This document shows positions 5,138 through 6,491 of a stretch of DNA of 6,491 bases, one piece after another. The DNA is taken from positions 1,372 to 7,862 of the forward strand of contig PKWR01000050.1 in NCBI GenBank assembly GCA_003133285.1, given 5' to 3'. The notes under the pieces were generated by a model, which was not told where the DNA came from, ran no database searches, and saw only the letters and a list, made by a program, of their open reading frames with translations. This DNA is from Coriobacteriia bacterium (lineage in GTDB: Bacteria > Actinomycetota > Coriobacteriia > Anaerosomatales > PALSA-660). Position numbers and translations under genes: made by a program. Each line of letters starts with the position of its first letter. The stretch's first letter is position 1.

Positions 5138-6491
5138 GCCGCGCCTCCCCCGACACGCTCGGTCAGCGCGCGGACGATCTCGGGACCGAGGGCGGTCACG
5201 TCGCCGGCGCCCATGGTCATGACCAGGTCCCCCGGGCGCGCGCGATCGGCCACGTACTGGGCGACGTCCCCGTGATGCGGGAAGTACGCGAGCCGCGTGC
5301 GCGGCCGATGCCGCAGGATGGCGTCGACAACCGTCTTGCCCGACACGCCGGGGACCGGCGCCTCACCCGCGCTGTAGACGTCGAGGATGACCACGTGGTC
5401 GGCGTCATCGAACGCAGCACCGAAGTCGCGCGCGAAGGCCGCGGTGCGGCTGTAGCGATGCGGCTGGAACACGACCCACCGCGCGCCGGCGGTCGAGGTC
5501 CGCGCCGCCGCCAGGGTCGCGCGCACCTCGGTCGGATGATGCGCGTAGTCGTCGACCACGGAGACGTCGCCGATCACGCCGACGTGCTCGAATCGGCGTT
5601 TCACGCCGCCGAACGAGGCGATCCCCCGAGCGGCCGACTCGACGTCGACGCCGAGCGCCCACGCCGCCGCCAGGACGCCCGTGGCGTTGAGCGCCATGTG
5701 GACCCCGGGGATGCGGGTGGAACACGCGACCGTGGCCCCGTCGGGGAAGGCCACGGTGAAGGCACCCCCGTCGGGCGTCACCTCATACGACGTGAGGCGC
5801 ACGTCGGAGGAGTCCGTGCGGCCGTAGGTGACCACTCGAGCGGGGACCTCCGGGGCCAGGCCCATCAACCGGTCGTCGTCGGCGCACAGCACCGCGACGC
5901 CGTCGGCGTGGACCCGCGAGAGGAACTCGCGGAAGATGTCGACGATCTCCTCGAGTGAGCCGTAGTGGTCGAGATGGTCCGCCTCGATGTTCGTGACGAT
6001 CGCACAATAGGGATCGAGGTAGAGGAAGGAGCCGTCCGACTCGTCCGCCTCGGCGAGCAGGAATTTGCCCTGCCCGATCTGGGCGTTGGTGCCGATTGCG
6101 TTCAGTTTACCGCCTATTACAATCGTCGGATCGATGCCGGCATGTCCCAGGATGGCGGCGGCCATTGAGGTGGTGGTGGTCTTTCCGTGAGTACCGGCGA
6201 TGGCGATGCCGTATTTCATCCGCATCAACTCGGCCAACATTTCCGCGCGCGGGATGACCGGAACGTGCAGTTTCTTGGCTTCGATCACCTCCGGGTTGTC
6301 GTCATGCACGGCGGAGGAAATCACCACTACATCGACATCCTTCACGTTTTCGGCTTTGTGGCCGATGCAGATTCCGGCACCTAATCCGGTCAGGCGCTCG
6401 GTGATGTCAGAGCCGCGCAGATCGGAACCGGAGACTTTGTAGCCCAGATTGAGGAGCACTTCGGCGATTCCGCTCATGCCGATGCCGCCGA
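5134..6491 (-). CDS. murC: UDP-N-acetylmuramate--L-alanine ligase MurC, 5' end cut by window edge
   Basis: MurC joins L-Ala to UDP-MurNAc using ATP, the first step of stem-peptide assembly in the cytoplasm. The frame enters from the edge as GGIGMSGIAEVLL, the glycine-rich UDP-binding loop near the N-terminus, so the ATG at 6477 is internal and about 15-25 residues are missing. Counting that Met as 1: ATP loop GTHGKTTTT 95-103, EADESDGS 143-150, NIEADHLDHYGS 163-174, GGVKRRFEHVG 290-300, DDYAHHPTEV 309-318, FQPHRYSRT 337-345, and the C-terminal TMGAGDV 421-427. All Mur ligase signatures are intact. It overlaps murB by 4 nt. An oddity: codon use changes sharply near 6064. Upstream codons end in G or C about 73% of the time (101 of 138 by my count) and include TTA, ATA and GTA; the next 150 codons reach about 92%. 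Confidence 0.98.
   Translation of the reverse strand, partial: GGIGMSGIAEVLLNLGYKVSGSDLRGSDITERLTGLGAGICIGHKAENVKDVDVVVISSAVHDDNPEVIEAKKLHVPVIPRAEMLAELMRMKYGIAIAGTHGKTTTTSMAAAILGHAGIDPTIVIGGKLNAIGTNAQIGQGKFLLAEADESDGSFLYLDPYCAIVTNIEADHLDHYGSLEEIVDIFREFLSRVHADGVAVLCADDDRLMGLAPEVPARVVTYGRTDSSDVRLTSYEVTPDGGAFTVAFPDGATVACSTRIPGVHMALNATGVLAAAWALGVDVESAARGIASFGGVKRRFEHVGVIGDVSVVDDYAHHPTEVRATLAAARTSTAGARWVVFQPHRYSRTAAFARDFGAAFDDADHVVILDVYSAGEAPVPGVSGKTVVDAILRHRPRTRLAYFPHHGDVAQYVADRARPGDLVMTMGAGDVTALGPEIVRALTERVGGGAA
6064..6491. other. Segment of different base composition within murC
   Basis: GC content over the last 431 bases is about 58-59% by hand count, while comparable rows of murC further down reach 68-82%. 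Codons such as AAA, GAA, GGA, TTA, ATA, GTA and GGT become common here and are rare in the rest of the window. The change falls just before the conserved EADESDGS motif (about 6020-6065). From memory, the encoded residues resemble delta-proteobacterial (Desulfuromonadales-like) MurC more than actinobacterial MurC; that part is untested. Confidence 0.55.

Noticed and set aside
6475..6477. ATG at 6477 as the murC start
   Set aside because: The codons before it continue the conserved GGIGMSG loop in frame to the edge, so this Met is internal and the gene is truncated by the window.

Overview
The window holds part of a division and cell-wall (dcw-type) cluster. All six genes lie on the minus strand, so transcription runs from high to low coordinates: murC (5' end cut by the window edge), murB, ftsQ, an exported L,D-transpeptidase with Ig-like domains, ftsZ, and pgeF/yfiH (last few codons cut by the other edge). 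No RNA gene, mobile element, CRISPR array or phage signal was seen. The large plus-strand open frames are antisense shadows of GC-rich genes.

The bulk of the sequence suggests a high-GC actinomycetote. FtsZ has AGEGGGTGTG where most other phyla have AGMGGGTGTG. There is no ftsA between ftsQ and ftsZ. The order murC-murB-ftsQ-ftsZ-pgeF fits Actinomycetota. A deep lineage such as Coriobacteriia is my guess and is not proven by the sequence. The murC end (about 6064-6491) has a different base composition and codon use, so that end may have another origin or be a chimeric join.

Layout by region. At 5134-6491, murC overlaps murB by 4 nt (ATGA). murB (4220-5137) overlaps the probable GTG start of ftsQ by 56 nt. 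ftsQ (3295-4275) is followed after 8 nt by the transpeptidase gene (2303-3286). These four genes look like one transcription unit, closed by a 12-bp stem-loop at 2227-2257. ftsZ (1027-2109) follows a 193-bp AT-richer intergenic region with a tandem repeat and a dyad, and probably has its own promoter. Between ftsZ and pgeF, 202 bp hold three successive GC-rich stem-loops, one with a perfect 18-bp stem. pgeF (1-824) comes last.

How the genes work together: MurB makes UDP-MurNAc and MurC adds L-alanine to it. PgeF is known to keep that first residue correct. FtsQ and FtsZ belong to the divisome. The transpeptidase probably makes 3-3 cross-links or anchors proteins in the finished wall. No new defence or mobile system was found. 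The points most worth checking are the composition break inside murC, the transpeptidase gene placed where ftsA lies in other phyla, and the structured intergenic regions around ftsZ.
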